From an uncultured Bacteroidota bacterium (GTDB taxonomy: Bacteria > Bacteroidota > Bacteroidia > Chitinophagales > Chitinophagaceae): 6,153 bases of DNA. Of the stretch, positions 5,944 through 6,153 are shown one piece after another; position 1 is the stretch's first letter; every line of letters begins with the position of its first letter. The position numbers were made by a program, and so were the translations under genes. The notes beneath the pieces are model-generated. The model had not been told where the DNA came from. It ran no database searches and worked only from the letters and a program-made list of their open reading frames with translations. The stretch is taken from positions 1 to 6,153 of the forward strand of contig CAIJZF010000094.1 of the NCBI GenBank assembly GCA_903825095.1, in the 5' to 3' direction.

Positions 5944-6153
5944 TTAAGCAGGCAAAGTTTTCTTGTACTTTAAGTACTCTTTCTTGGCATCTTTAATAAA
6001 GGCTTGTTCTGAACTAGCATGGGTTAACTTATAAGAGACCCTATTTTTATCTACAGTTTTTCCTTTTACTTGATTAGGATAATGCTGCATTGAGAATTTC
6101 ATTAACTCCACAATTAAAGGAATAGTGCTTATTCCTTTTTCAGTTAATGTATA
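5944..6153 (-). CDS. HxlR-like winged-helix regulator, C-terminal fragment
   Basis: Read on the - strand from the window edge at 6153 to the TAA at 5946-5944, this gives 69 residues. The first residues, YTLTEKGISTIPLIVELMKFS, match the wing strand and the following dimerisation helix of HxlR-type regulators (Y.LT.KG..L.P.L.EL..W). The N-terminal helix-turn-helix with the usual conserved Cys would lie beyond the window. The remainder, about 45 residues rich in Lys and Tyr (ending KKTLPA), is a longer tail than most HxlR proteins carry. MarR and PadR wings share the YxLTxxG motif, so the exact family is not certain. The gene converges on the barrel-protein gene, with only 12 A/T bases between the two stops. 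Confidence 0.66.
   Translation of the reverse strand, partial: YTLTEKGISTIPLIVELMKFSMQHYPNQVKGKTVDKNRVSYKLTHASSEQAFIKDAKKEYLKYKKTLPA

Overview
The window looks like the chromosome of an AT-rich member of the Bacteroidota, probably close to the Chitinophagaceae or freshwater relatives. This is an inference from protein types. G+C is about one third by eye. Start regions are A-rich with no clear Shine-Dalgarno. Exported proteins carry short signal peptides ending just before Gln (A-Q). Families typical of the phylum are present: the septoil-knot repeat protein once called DUF6150, the FISUMP/DUF1566-like C-terminus, DUF5808, DUF6088, a CGEP-like S9 peptidase, and an unnamed outer-membrane barrel family.

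Layout. Positions 1-256 hold the 3' end of a type B carboxylesterase on the + strand. Positions 257-870 are a scar-like zone. It contains a 30-codon tail of a FISUMP-type protein on the - strand (274-366). This abuts a + strand septoil-knot repeat reading frame (369-644) that has six YKSEAD-type repeats and a signal-peptide end but no start codon. About 225 bp without a recognisable gene follow. Positions 870-1860 hold a two-gene - strand operon: a DUF6088/AbiEi-like winged-helix protein, then after 19 bp a 77-residue DUF5808 protein with one membrane segment. No AbiEii-type nucleotidyltransferase toxin is present. The 120 bp divergent region upstream of DUF6088 has three AGACAA boxes arranged around a good Bacteroidota -7 element, so an autoregulatory operator is plausible.

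Positions 1981-5931 hold three + strand genes, each encoding a protein with a signal peptide. They are a complete S9-family serine peptidase closely resembling plant chloroplast glutamyl endopeptidase, a 204-residue exported protein with two glycine-rich hydrophobic segments, and a 272-residue predicted outer-membrane barrel. The gaps are 79 and 32 bp, so co-transcription is possible. All three appear to be envelope proteins, but nothing shows that they share a pathway. Convergent to them, 12 bp away, is the C-terminal part of an HxlR-like regulator on the - strand (5944-6153).

The interval between the esterase and the peptidase reads as an accessory islet, with one toxin-antitoxin-like operon beside recombined gene remnants. 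I found no tRNA, rRNA, CRISPR array, transposase or integrase. The best candidate for something undescribed is the DUF6088-DUF5808 pair with its operator-like boxes. The start-less knot gene beside the FISUMP scar comes second.
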